This document shows positions 13,001 to 24,218 of a stretch of 64,000 nucleotides of DNA, one piece after another. Made by a program: the position numbers and the translations under genes. Position 1 is the first letter of the stretch; the number at the start of each line of letters is the position of its first letter. Below the pieces are notes generated by a model that was not told the origin of the DNA, did not search any database, and was given only the letters and a program-made list of their open reading frames with translations. Source of the stretch: Gossypium raimondii (taxonomy: Eukaryota; Streptophyta; Magnoliopsida; Malvales; Malvaceae); the NCBI RefSeq assembly GCF_025698545.1, contig NC_068569.1, positions 4,340,001-4,404,000 of the forward strand. The letters are read 5' to 3'.

Positions 13001-14028
13001 TATTGAATAAAGAAAACTATGGCATTTAAAATGTAATTAATGTAATATAATTTAGATATACAACAACAACAAAAAAAAAAGGCAAAAAAGTTGAAATGAA
13101 TTCGCATGGATTTAATGGATCGATAACGAAGCCAAAACAGTAACAGTTTTTAGTAGGGCTTGAAATTATTGAAATAGCGTTCCCATAGGGTTTGAAATCA
13201 ACAGTAACCGCTAATCAATTCTGGCAGTAGTTATCAAAACTATGATATCAGTAATTAGGGATAAAGCCATATTGAAGTGTATTTTAGAGGATCAAAATGT
13301 AATTTTATTATTATAGTAACTTATAATTTTATAATTTGTAGAGGATGAAATTAATATTTTACCATTTTGGTGAGGTGAGAATTAAATTACACGTTTTTTG
13401 AAGAGGGCAAAATGCAATTACACAATCATATTAACCTACAACATTATAAATTTGAAGGGACTAAACAAATATTTCACCAATATTTGGGTGATCTAGTAAT
13501 AAATAGTGAAAAAGTGAACTCAACCAAACGTGAAGACTAGGCAAAATTCTTAAAAGATGTGATAAGGAAATTACGGGGAAAAAGTCTGAAAGAAACATTT
13601 GAATGAAAAGCATTGTTGTTGGTTAGCTATAGGAATTCTTATTTGATTTTTTCTTTTTTCTTTTTTCGTTTTGCGTACGAAAAATGAATAACTCAAGACG
13701 CGTAATGCCTAGCGTACGATCCTCGTAAAAGTGCTTACAAACAACAAAGTACATCATCGTATCTAGAAAAACACATTTGTTGTAGTTATTGTGTAGGAAG
13801 CATTTGTGTGTTCAAACTGTAAGCGTGCTTTCCATGTCATTCGGTGTTGGCGCGACAAAAGTAAGAAGCTGCCAGAATAGGAAACAACCAGCAGTCAAGG
13901 AAGACGATTTGATGTCTTGTATCGGAAATTACAGAATTGATTCGGTTTATCAATGGGAGTGTTACCGGTGATAGGCGGTGAGTGAAGCAAGCCTCCTGTG
14001 GATAAACAGAATTGGGAGGTAGCGGGGA

Positions 14029-14185
14029 GTGGGACCATAAATTACGCCACTAGCGGGACGGTCGTCGAGAGAAGGCGTTTTAATTGGACCACAAGTGGTC
14101 CCCAGGTTGAAGCATGCGCCAAGGTTAAAGCGTATCAGGCAGGCTCGTTATTTTTTAGGGGAAGAAGAAAGGAGTTGGGACCACC
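14029..14185. promoter_or_regulatory. candidate cluster of TCP-type binding sites
   Basis: Three matches to the TCP factor core fall within 157 bp: GTGGGACC at 14029-14036, GTGGTCCC at 14095-14102 and its reverse GGGACCAC at 14178-14185. The middle one is part of a perfect inverted repeat, GGACCAC-AA-GTGGTCC (14086-14101). The patch is clearly more GC-rich than the surrounding 12-kb desert, which is why it stands out. It lies about 4.2 kb upstream of the KNAT3-like start codon, so a distal control element is possible but unproven. Confidence 0.3.
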
Positions 14186-15703
14186 GGGAAATTTCTCATC
14201 CCAGGCAGCCGCCGGCTTAATCAATGCAACCCGTATATAGCTGATGGTCCAAAACTTTTTTCTTGAAAAAAAATAGTCGTGGGGCCGTAAAATAAAATAA
14301 AAAAACTGTTCGGTGTTTTATGGAAACTATCCTACAAGGAGATGAGCTCGATTTTTTTTAAAAAAAATTCAAGTTATTTGATTTTTCGATTAATTAAATT
14401 TATAATTTAAATAATTCGATTAATTTAAATAATAAATTAGTGTACATATGAATTAGTTTTTCTCAATAAAAATAATATAAAATTTTAAAGTATTTATAAA
14501 ATTTCAAATTTTCATAATATTTTAAAATGTAAAAAACTAAAATAATAATTTTAAGGATTATAATTTAAATTTATCATACTAAAGTATATTATTTTTCTCT
14601 TATTTTACTTTAAAAGATTTATCATATAAAGAATTTACTCGATTCGATAACGTTAAACTAGATTAATGGCACTAAAGGGTATTATTTATAATAAATATTT
14701 AACGTATTTTTCACGAATCATAATTTACAAACTCTTAAAATTAATTGGTTTGTCTACGCGTGGAAACGTCACTTTCTTTTTTGTGTATCTTTTTTTTCTG
14801 AAAGCTTTTGTTTATCTTTTTTAATTGAAAGTCTACAATCAGTCTAAATATATTGATTGATTTTTTGTGTAGACAAAAAGAAAAGGAGTACCATTTTTTT
14901 AGTAGTTGGGATTGGTTGACAATTCATCTTACTTTCCTTGTTATGCTTTTTTGTGTGTGTGTGTGTGTGTATGCTGCTACTGCATGATAATGATATTTTT
15001 GTTCATATTATGGAATGAGTATTTATTAGTTAGTGTTAAAAATAACGTACAACTAACCTTAAATATCTTCGGTGTTAAATTGTAAATGATTTTTCTTTAA
15101 ATAGAATATAGTGATAATCACTTAATTATAAAATATATATATTTTAAATATTTAAAATAAAAAATTACAATTTAAGCACACATGTCTATATATGTATATA
15201 GTTTAATCATTTTGATCACTCTAGTTAAAATTATAAACGGTAAATTTGACATAACAATTAAAAATTAGTTTAATAACAAAATTAACCCTCAAAATTTACA
15301 AATAGTTTCAATTTTATTTCAATTCTAAAAAATTTAAAGAAGTATATCAATATATTAAAAATATAATAATAAATTTAGATTTTATATTAATATTAAATGA
15401 AATAAAAATCCTTCCACCTCCGTCACTCTCCCTCTCCGTCTCCCCTCCTCCACCGAACCTCCCCCGTCCCCCCTCCCTCTCTGCTGCTGCAAATTACATT
15501 GACTCCAAAATATTTTGGCAGCATTTGTTGTCATGTTGAAAACATGGTCTCTTCGCCAAAAAGGACTGGCCATGTTCAATGATTAATAATCCAAAATGGA
15601 GTTGGTCAGTTTTCGAATACTTTAGTATCTCAGTGGACGTAAATTTAAGCCGGCACGCAAAATGATGTGGTGAAAAATTCGACGTAGAGGTTATATTATC
15701 TTA

Positions 15704-15853
15704 GGATGGGTCTGAATGGGTGATTGAGTGCGGTGCAGTGCATTTAGTTTACTTTTTGTCTCACGTTATAGTATTGTTATAGTGTCTAATCTCACCTCCA
15801 CCGCTATTTTTATACTAACCGCAAGTAAATACACCGCTCATCCAAACTCACCC
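15704..15853. mobile_element. Tourist/PIF-Harbinger-like MITE, copy 2
   Basis: A 150-bp relative of the element at 5912-6069: similar internal sequence (GTCTCACGTTATAG, ATCTCACC, CCGCTATTTTTATACTAA) and ends GGATGGGTCTGAATGGG and CATCCAAACTCACCC. It is flanked by TTA on both sides (15701-15703 and 15854-15856), again a 3-bp target duplication. It has diverged noticeably from copy 1, so the two insertions are not recent duplicates of each other. Confidence 0.85.
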
Positions 15854-17542
15854 TTAGAATAAATTTCTAGTTCCAACTGCTATTATTGGAGGGATGGATT
15901 CGATGTAATTTGCTGCAGCAGCGGAGAGGGATAGGGATGGTGAGAGGGTGAGGGACGGGGTGGAGATTTTAATTTTATTTAATATTAATATAATTATATT
16001 TATTTAATATTAATATTAATATAAAATTTAAATTTATTATTATATTTTTTGAAAATATTTATGTATTTTATATATTTATTTAAATTTTTAGAATTAAGAT
16101 CAAATTATTTATAAATTTTAAGTATTAATTTTTTACTAAAATTAAATTGATTATGAAAATATCCCACTTAATTTAATAAATTAAAATGAAGTATGGCACG
16201 TGGAGCCGTGAAAATTGGAAGTAGATAAATATTTTGTGGTTGAGGAGAGTGTATTCCACGCGATTGAAAGAAGAGATTGGAGGCCTTAACTCCATCAAAA
16301 ACTAAGCAAACAGTTAAAAGTGAATGGTTTATTTAACGAATACGTGTCAAACTCCAAACGCACAGAAACTGGACAAATCCTGTGAGGCGCGGCCTATGTT
16401 TCGTCCAGCATCCCATATAATACGATTCACGGTTCCGTAGATCTGTTAAAAGAGTTAAATTGACTTGCACGTTTTAGACACGACTGCCAGAAATAATTAC
16501 TTTGTTCAGTGGATAATTATTTTGTTCGTGGAACAAAAGAAATTATAATTAAATTCGGGATGTCGTTAAATATTTTTCATTTTATTTCTTAATATAGTAT
16601 AACAACACTAAACATATTGGAGATTCTTCTTTTATTTCACTATGGATTTACCAAATAATCATTTATAGTTTTTTTGTTTGTGTTAGAATTAAATTGCATA
16701 TTTTTGTGATAGTGAAAATATAATTTTATCATTTTAGTAGTCTATATTTTTATATTTTTTAAATGATTTAATCAAATTTTTATTATTTTTGGGAGGTTAA
16801 AGTACAATTTTATCATTACTAATTTAAAATTTGATAAATTATAAATTACCTAAATGAAAAATTTTCCATTTTAGGGGGCTAGGGCCCCTGCTAGCTCCCC
16901 TTGGCTCCGCCACTGCCACTGTCTATAACCAATATAAAGTTATTAAATTGTAGAGAAATTTGGAATTATTTTTTTAAAAAAATAATCTTATTATAGGTTC
17001 TGATCATATATGTTCTTTTTGACATAATATCTGGAACTATCCATAGCCCCTTTCGAACTCATATATAGGAGGATAATACACTTCAACGCGCTTGAACGCA
17101 CGTCCTTCTACATTGGTAACAATGCTCATGTCAATCAAATTAAGACTCAATCAATGGAATTATATTTTTAAATAATAAAAAATAATGTTATTTAATTCGT
17201 TCAATTTCACTTTATCTCTTTTAAACTTGGCTTTACTTGATAGAGTGAATAAAATTAGAAAAAAAAATGAAAGGTTAGAAAAATAGAAAAATGAAAAAAA
17301 AAATTATTCCATCTATTATTTGATAGAGTTGAAAAATGAAAGAAAATAAAATAAAAATTTGAAATGCATACTTTTGAACTAATATACAAATCTCTTTCAT
17401 TCTCTCTTTTAATCATTTCAATTCAGAAAGATTTATTCTTATACATTAAGAGAAAAATGATCCTCCCTACTTTTTTTTCCTCAAATTTCTTCCTAAAAAA
17501 TACATTCAAAATTTATTTTCTTTTTATTTTCCATTCAACCAA

Positions 17543-17546
<4 letters not shown>

Positions 17547-17574
<28 letters not shown>
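17547..17574. repeat. (AT)14 microsatellite
   Basis: Fourteen AT units in intergenic DNA. Confidence 0.95.
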
Positions 17575-17578
<4 letters not shown>

Positions 17579-18152
17579 AGTACTCTTAAGTGCGCTTGAA
17601 CCCATATTTCTAGTTGATGTAATAGTAAAATGTCAATTGATTTAATGTTTAATTAAGTTTGATTTTATTTTAAACTTCACAATTAAGAGGTTTTAAATAT
17701 AAAAATTATTTTAACAAAATATTAGTAATAGAAGATAAAATTTAAACCAAGTATGATTTAGAAATAGTAATTAATATAAGTTACATTTTTGAAAAGGAGT
17801 GGAACAAAATGTATTCTTTATAATAATAATAAAACTGAAAAAAGGTGCGAGATTGATGATAGGAATATCTGTGAGATTCCAATTTTATGAGAGAAATTGA
17901 GTACATTTTGGATGTGTTTTGACCGGTCCATTCAATTTCAATTCCAATTTCATTTATTCATCCTTTTTTTGGCCATGCATTATGTTTATCAACACTAATT
18001 AAACAAACAATTTTTATTGAAGGAGAGACTTTTTTATCATTTAAATTTTGGGAAAGAGATGATTGACGTACAACAAGTAATTATTTTATTACTTTAATTA
18101 TGACGCCGTCAACTTAAATAATAAAGAAAAATGGCTTAGTCCAAGCCAACTT

Positions 18153-18164
18153 GGGGGGGGGGGG
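18153..18164. repeat. 12-base G run
   Basis: A G homopolymer in AT-rich intergenic DNA. Confidence 0.9.
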
Positions 18165-19079
18165 TCTAATAGCATTTAGTGAAGTGGGATACAATTTATG
18201 AAAGATGCAAAGCAATATAGTTGATATTTGGAATATGAACCTAACATGTTAATTGACAGGTATAGCTGAATTTTGGTTTAACTTCAAGCTTGACTAAGAA
18301 ACCTCATTTTCAAGTAAAATGGGGCCCAATAGAAGCAAGCAATGGTTGGCTTTTTCTTAACTTTACACAAGGTGTGGTGAAAGAATCAATGAATAGACAA
18401 ACTTCAAATCATCAACTTTCGCTATGCAAGAAGAAAAGTTACTAACATTGAAATTATTTAAAAAAAAACTTTTTGTCATTTCCCCCTTTTAATGGATCAA
18501 GATTCAATGAAAGGAAGACATGGAAGGAACTGTCAAATTTTCGTTACGCGTGACAAAGGGTTATTGTCTTTGCCCCCACCAAACCGATGTGATTCGCCTT
18601 ATCCATAATCATGAGATGAGATGGTTATGTTTGGTGCTGAAGATATATTAGCTTTGCACTTATTGATGTACTCTTTCCAAGGTGCACTTGTCATTCAAAC
18701 AATCGAGCAATGTTAGAAAGAAAATTGGGTATCTAATTTGGGAGTCGGGACAATTGTAGAGTGGAAATTGGGCTAAAAAAGAAAAGGTGGTTGGTTCTTC
18801 CAAGAAAATGCTTAATGTTTAATCATTTGGGGTATGTAGCTGTGTTTGATTGAATAAGATGCTCTATTTTTCTTTCTTATTTTCATGGCTTTCCCATCAT
18901 CAATTGGCAAGATCTTACCCTAAGTTTTATCGTGTCGAATTTTTAATTTTTGGTTTGCCATTATATTTGTCCAATTTTTGGAAGGTTTTGATAGTGATGA
19001 TGATGTGCCTGGACGTGGATGAGTTTGTGGCAAGGTGGCTTTCATCCCTTTCTCACATATTGTTCGCTTAGCCAACTGT

Positions 19080-19093
19080 CCCCCCCCCCCCCC
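19080..19093. repeat. 14-base C run
   Basis: A C homopolymer followed by a CT-rich tail in intergenic DNA. Confidence 0.9.
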
Positions 19094-22009
19094 TCTCCCT
19101 CAAAATTAGGCTCTGTTTCTTCTTCATGGCCATGGACCACAACAAAGCAATCCTAAGCCACTCTTCATGGTCCACAATGCCACTTGCAACTCCACTCTTC
19201 ATCTCTATAATTTACTCTATGATGTTTTCGTTTTGCTGTGTATAATCTTACTGGCTCTGAATCATCAATGTAAAAGGTACAAGTTTTTCATTTTTTTTTC
19301 TTGATTTTTACCGAGCAACATACATTCATTATCCTTTATTTATTTATTTTTATTATTATTATTATCAATTATTCGTCGTTGTTCTGGCTACAAATTATAA
19401 CCTTCTTTTTTAACTTGAAATGTACTATTACTTTTATACACCTTTATTGAAATAGTGAAGTAATTTGTTTGGTGTCACACCATTTTGTAGCATGAGGAAA
19501 CTCAGAGTTTTCGTGGTCGACAATTATTGTTGATGAAAGCTGATTTTCGCTATTCATTGATGTTGATGTAACCACGCAAACTCTCACCCACATGGAAAAG
19601 CCATGGAAAGAGATGGAATAACAGTAATGTATCTGTTTCAATCTAATTATTAAATTTTTAGAATGTGTAAAGGTAGAAAATATAAATGCTATTTATCATA
19701 TTTGTGAACAAACTCATAGATTATCACCAAAGTTTTCTAGCAAAGGTTTCTTCAACAGTGTTTTACGATAGGAAGACAATAAGAATAACTGGAATTAATG
19801 GCAAAGAGAAGAGCATAGCGTTGGCTTTGGCTTTGGTATCGGTATCTGAAGTTGAGATGTGTAGGTTTGGCAGTGAAGGAAAGGTTCGAAACATTCACAT
19901 GCTTGACAGAAACTCGGGATAACAAAAATTAGATAAGTTTAACAACAATGAATGATATCGGTGGTGAACTGACACAAGAAGAATCAAACACTATCAAAAT
20001 CAATATTTATAAAAACAATTAAAAACACGTGGTAACTAGAAATGTCGATGTCAGGTTAGTAGGGGTAGAGGAGTACCCATCACTGAAAGGTTAAACATGT
20101 TGGGTAACAATCATAGTTATTTGCCATTTATATCAATCCAAACATGTGAGGTTCAGTGACCCAAATATTTGCATCTGCTAATAATCCTGTATGTATATAT
20201 AATTAATGTAAATCCCTCTCAAAATTATAATTCTTAAGTTTTTTTTTTTTTTTCTATAATTTCGCTTTCTGTATGTTCCCAAGGTCTTTGCATCATCTTC
20301 ATACACGATTTTCATGTTGTTGTTGTTTTTTTTTTGGTTTTTTTTTTTGGGGGGTTCAGTTGTGAACTGGAGGTTCATGGTCAAGCATAGTGATGTTTCC
20401 TTGACCCCCAGATGGCATCTGAATAACCACCAAGAGCCCCAATTTTTGGTTTCCACCATTTAGCAAAAAAACTTAAAAACTTGAAAGGGAGACTAAACAA
20501 ATAACCAGCTAACGTTCTCAATATCTGACATCGAAAACAGTGTAAAGGTGGTAGCAGGAAAGAACTCAGGAATTCATGTAGGAAAGTTTTTTGTTGGAGG
20601 GAAGAAAAAAGACAAAAGGAAGCTATAGGTAGCAGGAAAACCAAAAATGGTTTGTTCAAACAATCAACATAATGTTATTCTCGTTTATAAATTCCTAGGA
20701 CCGGTAACATCCTATTCGAAAACAACAGGTTCACGGTATCACGTGGCATCCTCATTTTGCAGGCATCATAGATTTAAATTGTCAATAGGAAGTGATGGAA
20801 TACCATCCAATGATCCTGACAATTATTAGATGATGATGTAAGAACAATATTTGTATTATACAATTTACAATCTTCTTCTACGAAATATATTACTAGTAAA
20901 CAAGATTAATTAAAGATTTCTAATGGATCTTGAAAGCCAAAAGGAAAACTCTTCTAAAACAACCCTACATTCGTTGTAGCTGTTGGTGCAGTCGGTCTTT
21001 TGTTTCTTTTCTTTTTTTTACTTTTCCTTTTGTTTTTCTTCACTTCCGACACGATAAAGTTCCGACCTTGCCTTCTCTTTTTCCGGCTTTTCTTCGACCG
21101 TCTTGTGCAAGCTTCCCCCTCTTTTGCCCACGGCATCAGGCTTGGTTTTTCGGCTTCTCACCGGCAACCTATATCCTTTGTATGGCTGGCCTTGCTGCCC
21201 CTATGGTTGGAGCTTGAGGAGCTTAGGATTTGCCGCTGTAGCTTTGTTTACGAACAAAAAGATTCGGGCTCCAAAAATGTGCTTTACCAAATAATATTAA
21301 ATTCATTTAAAATATAAGCTTGATTCTTGTTCGAATATTCAAAAACCAAGTTCGATTTATTTGATTTTTTAAATTTATAATAAATAAAAATTAAAATTAT
21401 ATTAATATATAATATTATAAGATAGACATTAAAAAATGTTAAGGTGTATATATATAATTTTATTTAATGGAATATATATAATTATTAAATTAAAAATAAT
21501 TTAATATTTTAAAAATAGATAAATATAAAATGAATTTGGTCCGACGAATTTAGATAAAATTGTTATGGGTTGTTTAAAAATATATTTATCATGCATAAAT
21601 TTAACCCATGAAAACCTCTGTTCTTAACTAGCTTCTCAATGGTCGAGGATGCATCTTTTTGGGTGTTAGTCGAAGCATGGTCTGCCTTCTCTAGCACTCT
21701 TTGGGGCTCTCCCTCTCTCCTTTCCTAGCATTGGCGATGGTGGTGTATAGGGGCTAGGGTTTTGTGATTTATTGCGGTTGAGCTTCTCACTCATTTTAAG
21801 CATGTGGTTCTCTTGTTGTATGTGTTTGAGCTTTTTTTGTGAACCAATTTATACTGATCTCTTTCGTAATGAAAGCTAGATGTTTGTCAAAATAAAATTT
21901 ATACATTCCTCACATTTTTGTAAGTTAATTCGATCACTTATTTAATTAATTACCTCTGAGTATGTGCGGCTAAAATTATCTATAAATAAGAAGAAAAAAA
22001 TAGCCTTAC

Positions 22010-22339
22010 TGTAAAAATAGAACATTAGTAATGACAATATATCGCAAAGAAAAGAGAAATAAAGAACATACAGATTTTTACGTGGAAACCTTTTCGAGAA
22101 AAAAACCACAGGCAGAGGAGAAGAAAATTCATTATGTCTTTGAATGATTACAAGAGGATTTTCGATTACATCTATCTATAGGTTGAAAAAACCTAATTCT
22201 AATCAAAGTCAAATATATGATGCTAATAAATGCTAAATATATTATACTCATAAATACTAAATCTTCTAGAAAGAAGATATATTTTGTTTAACTTGACTTG
22301 CAAGCAATCTCTTAGAATTTGGGTCACACAACTCTAACA
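22010..22339 (-). repeat. 3' LTR of the copia element
   Basis: A 330-bp segment that on the minus strand starts TGTTAGAGTTGTGTGACCC and ends TTTTTACA, so it has the TG...CA termini of an LTR. It lies directly after the polypurine tract AAGGTGGAGAT. No second LTR was found in the window, so its pair is lost. Confidence 0.8.
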
Positions 22340-24218
22340 ATCTCCACCTTGACACGAATTCTTAACGAACAAAATTTTCACCTCTTCCATAAAACCTCTT
22401 AAGGGTTTAACTTCAACAATGAACACCAACCAAGTCTAAGTAATGTTCAAACTTGGTTATAGGAAGTGACTTAGTCATCATATCTGTCGAATTTTTATGA
22501 GTACTAATTTTGCTTACAACAATATCACCACGAGCAATTATATCACGAACAAAATGATACCAAACATTAATGTGTTTTATTCTCTCATGAAACATTTGAT
22601 CTTTTGTAAAGAAGATGACACTCTGACTGTCACAAAATACTATACTGATTTAAAGGTCTTTATTGAGTTCACTAAAGAGCCCCTTCAACCAAATAGCTTA
22701 TTTACAAGCCTCAGTAATCGTCATGTACTCAACTTCAGTGGTAGACAAAGCAACTATAGTTTGCAAAGTGGCTTTCCAACTGATTGCACAACCTCCGATT
22801 GTAAGACATAACCTGTGAGAGATCTTCTGCTATCAAGGTCTCCAGCAAGATCAACATCAACATACCCAATGACTTCATCTCTAATTCTTTCAAACTGTAA
22901 GCACACATCAGTAGTACCTCGTAAGTATCTTAAAATCCACTGAACTGCTTTCAAATGTTCTTTACCGGGATTCGCCATGTATATGCTAATTGCACTGACT
23001 GCATATGATAAATCTGGACGTGAACAAACTATAGCATACATGAGAGATCCCACTGCACTAAAGTATGGAACATGTGACATGTACTCAATCTTATCATTTG
23101 ATTGTGGAGACAAAGCCGATAAAAGCCTGAAATGGGATGCTAAAAGAGTACTAACAGGCTTAGCACTTTGCATATTGAACCTGCTAAGAACTTTCTCAAT
23201 GTAACCCTTTTGACTTAGATACAATTTACTTGCTTTTCTATTTCTAAGAATCTACATACCAAGTATCTTCTTTGTTGGTCCCAAATCTTTCTTATCTCAA
23301 ATTCTTCACTTAGTTGGGTTTTGACCTTTCTTATCTCTACTTTATCTTTTGCTGCTATCAACATGTCATCAACATAAAGGAGTAGGTACACAAAAGAACC
23401 ATCATTATTTTTCTTAAAGTAAACACAACTATCAAAACTACTTATTTTGAAATCATGAGTAGTCATAAAGGAATCAAAACTCTTGTACCACTGTCTTGGT
23501 GATTGTTTCAAACAGTAAAGGGACTTTTTCAGCAAGCAAACATAGTCCTCTTTTTCTAAGACTGTAAAACCCTCTGGTTGTTACATGTAAATATCCTCCT
23601 CAAGTTTTCCATGCAAAAATGCAGTTTTTACATCTAACTGTTCAAACTTTAAATCATTTATGACCACAATACCAAGCAAAGCTCGAATCGAACTATGCTT
23701 CACAATCGGGGAGAACATATCTGTGAAGTCTACTCATGGAATTTGACTGTAACCCTTTGCAACAATCCTTACTTTATATATGGGTTCTTCAACTCCTGGA
23801 CTCACTTCTTTCTTTCTAAACACCCATTTACAACGAACCGTCTTTTTACCTTAAGGAAGTTTCACAAGATCCCATGTTCTACTTTTATGGAGTGATTCCA
23901 TCTCCTCTTACATAGCAAACATCCACTTTTCTGAGTCTTCATAGGTAACCGCCTCAGAATAATTAGATGATTCTTGGTTTGCATCTATATCTTCAGCCAC
24001 ATTTAAAGCATAAGCAACTAGATCAGCCTCGACATACTTCTTTGGAGGTTTAATTTCTCTTCTAGTTTTGTTTTTGTCGATAGAGTATTGTGGTAAAGAA
24101 GCAACTTTATTCTAAATTTTTGTACTGGCTTGAGGAGTTGACTCTGTTGTAGATTCTGGTTTAATCTGATGCTCCACCTGCTTTTGATTTTCTTTATTGG
24201 AAGAGTCTTTAAGAGATA

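Larger units (their letters stand above)
9810..22004. other. 12-kb gene desert upstream of the KNOX gene
   Basis: Very AT-rich DNA, apart from the KNOX 5' UTR and promoter at its left end. No frame shows a known domain. Less AT-rich patches lie near 10340-10880, 13750-14240 (clustered TCP-type sites, listed), 16860-16925 (a run of short GC-rich words resembling the end of a degenerate transposon), and 20930-21890. Simple repeats include a GT tract near 14952-14970, an AT tract at 17547-17574, a G run at 18153-18164 and a C run at 19080-19093. A MITE lies at 15704-15853. I see no RNA gene. Confidence 0.6.

Noticed and set aside
13998-14240. 80-codon open frame in the GC-richer patch
   Set aside because: It begins with GTG, has no recognisable domain, and the region is better explained as non-coding with regulatory-type motifs.
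15382-15579. Open frame with Gly/Arg-rich translation
   Set aside because: It arises from a CT/GA-rich simple stretch; no conserved motif.
16860-16925. GC-rich word cluster resembling a transposon end, similar to one near 53860-53900
   Set aside because: No terminal repeats or target duplication could be fixed, so it was mentioned only in the region descriptions.
19686-19922. 78-codon ATG-started frame
   Set aside because: Composition and lack of any known motif or splice context make chance likely.
20381-20659. 92-codon minus-strand frame with hydrophobic start
   Set aside because: It starts at TTG, not ATG, and no family match was recognised.
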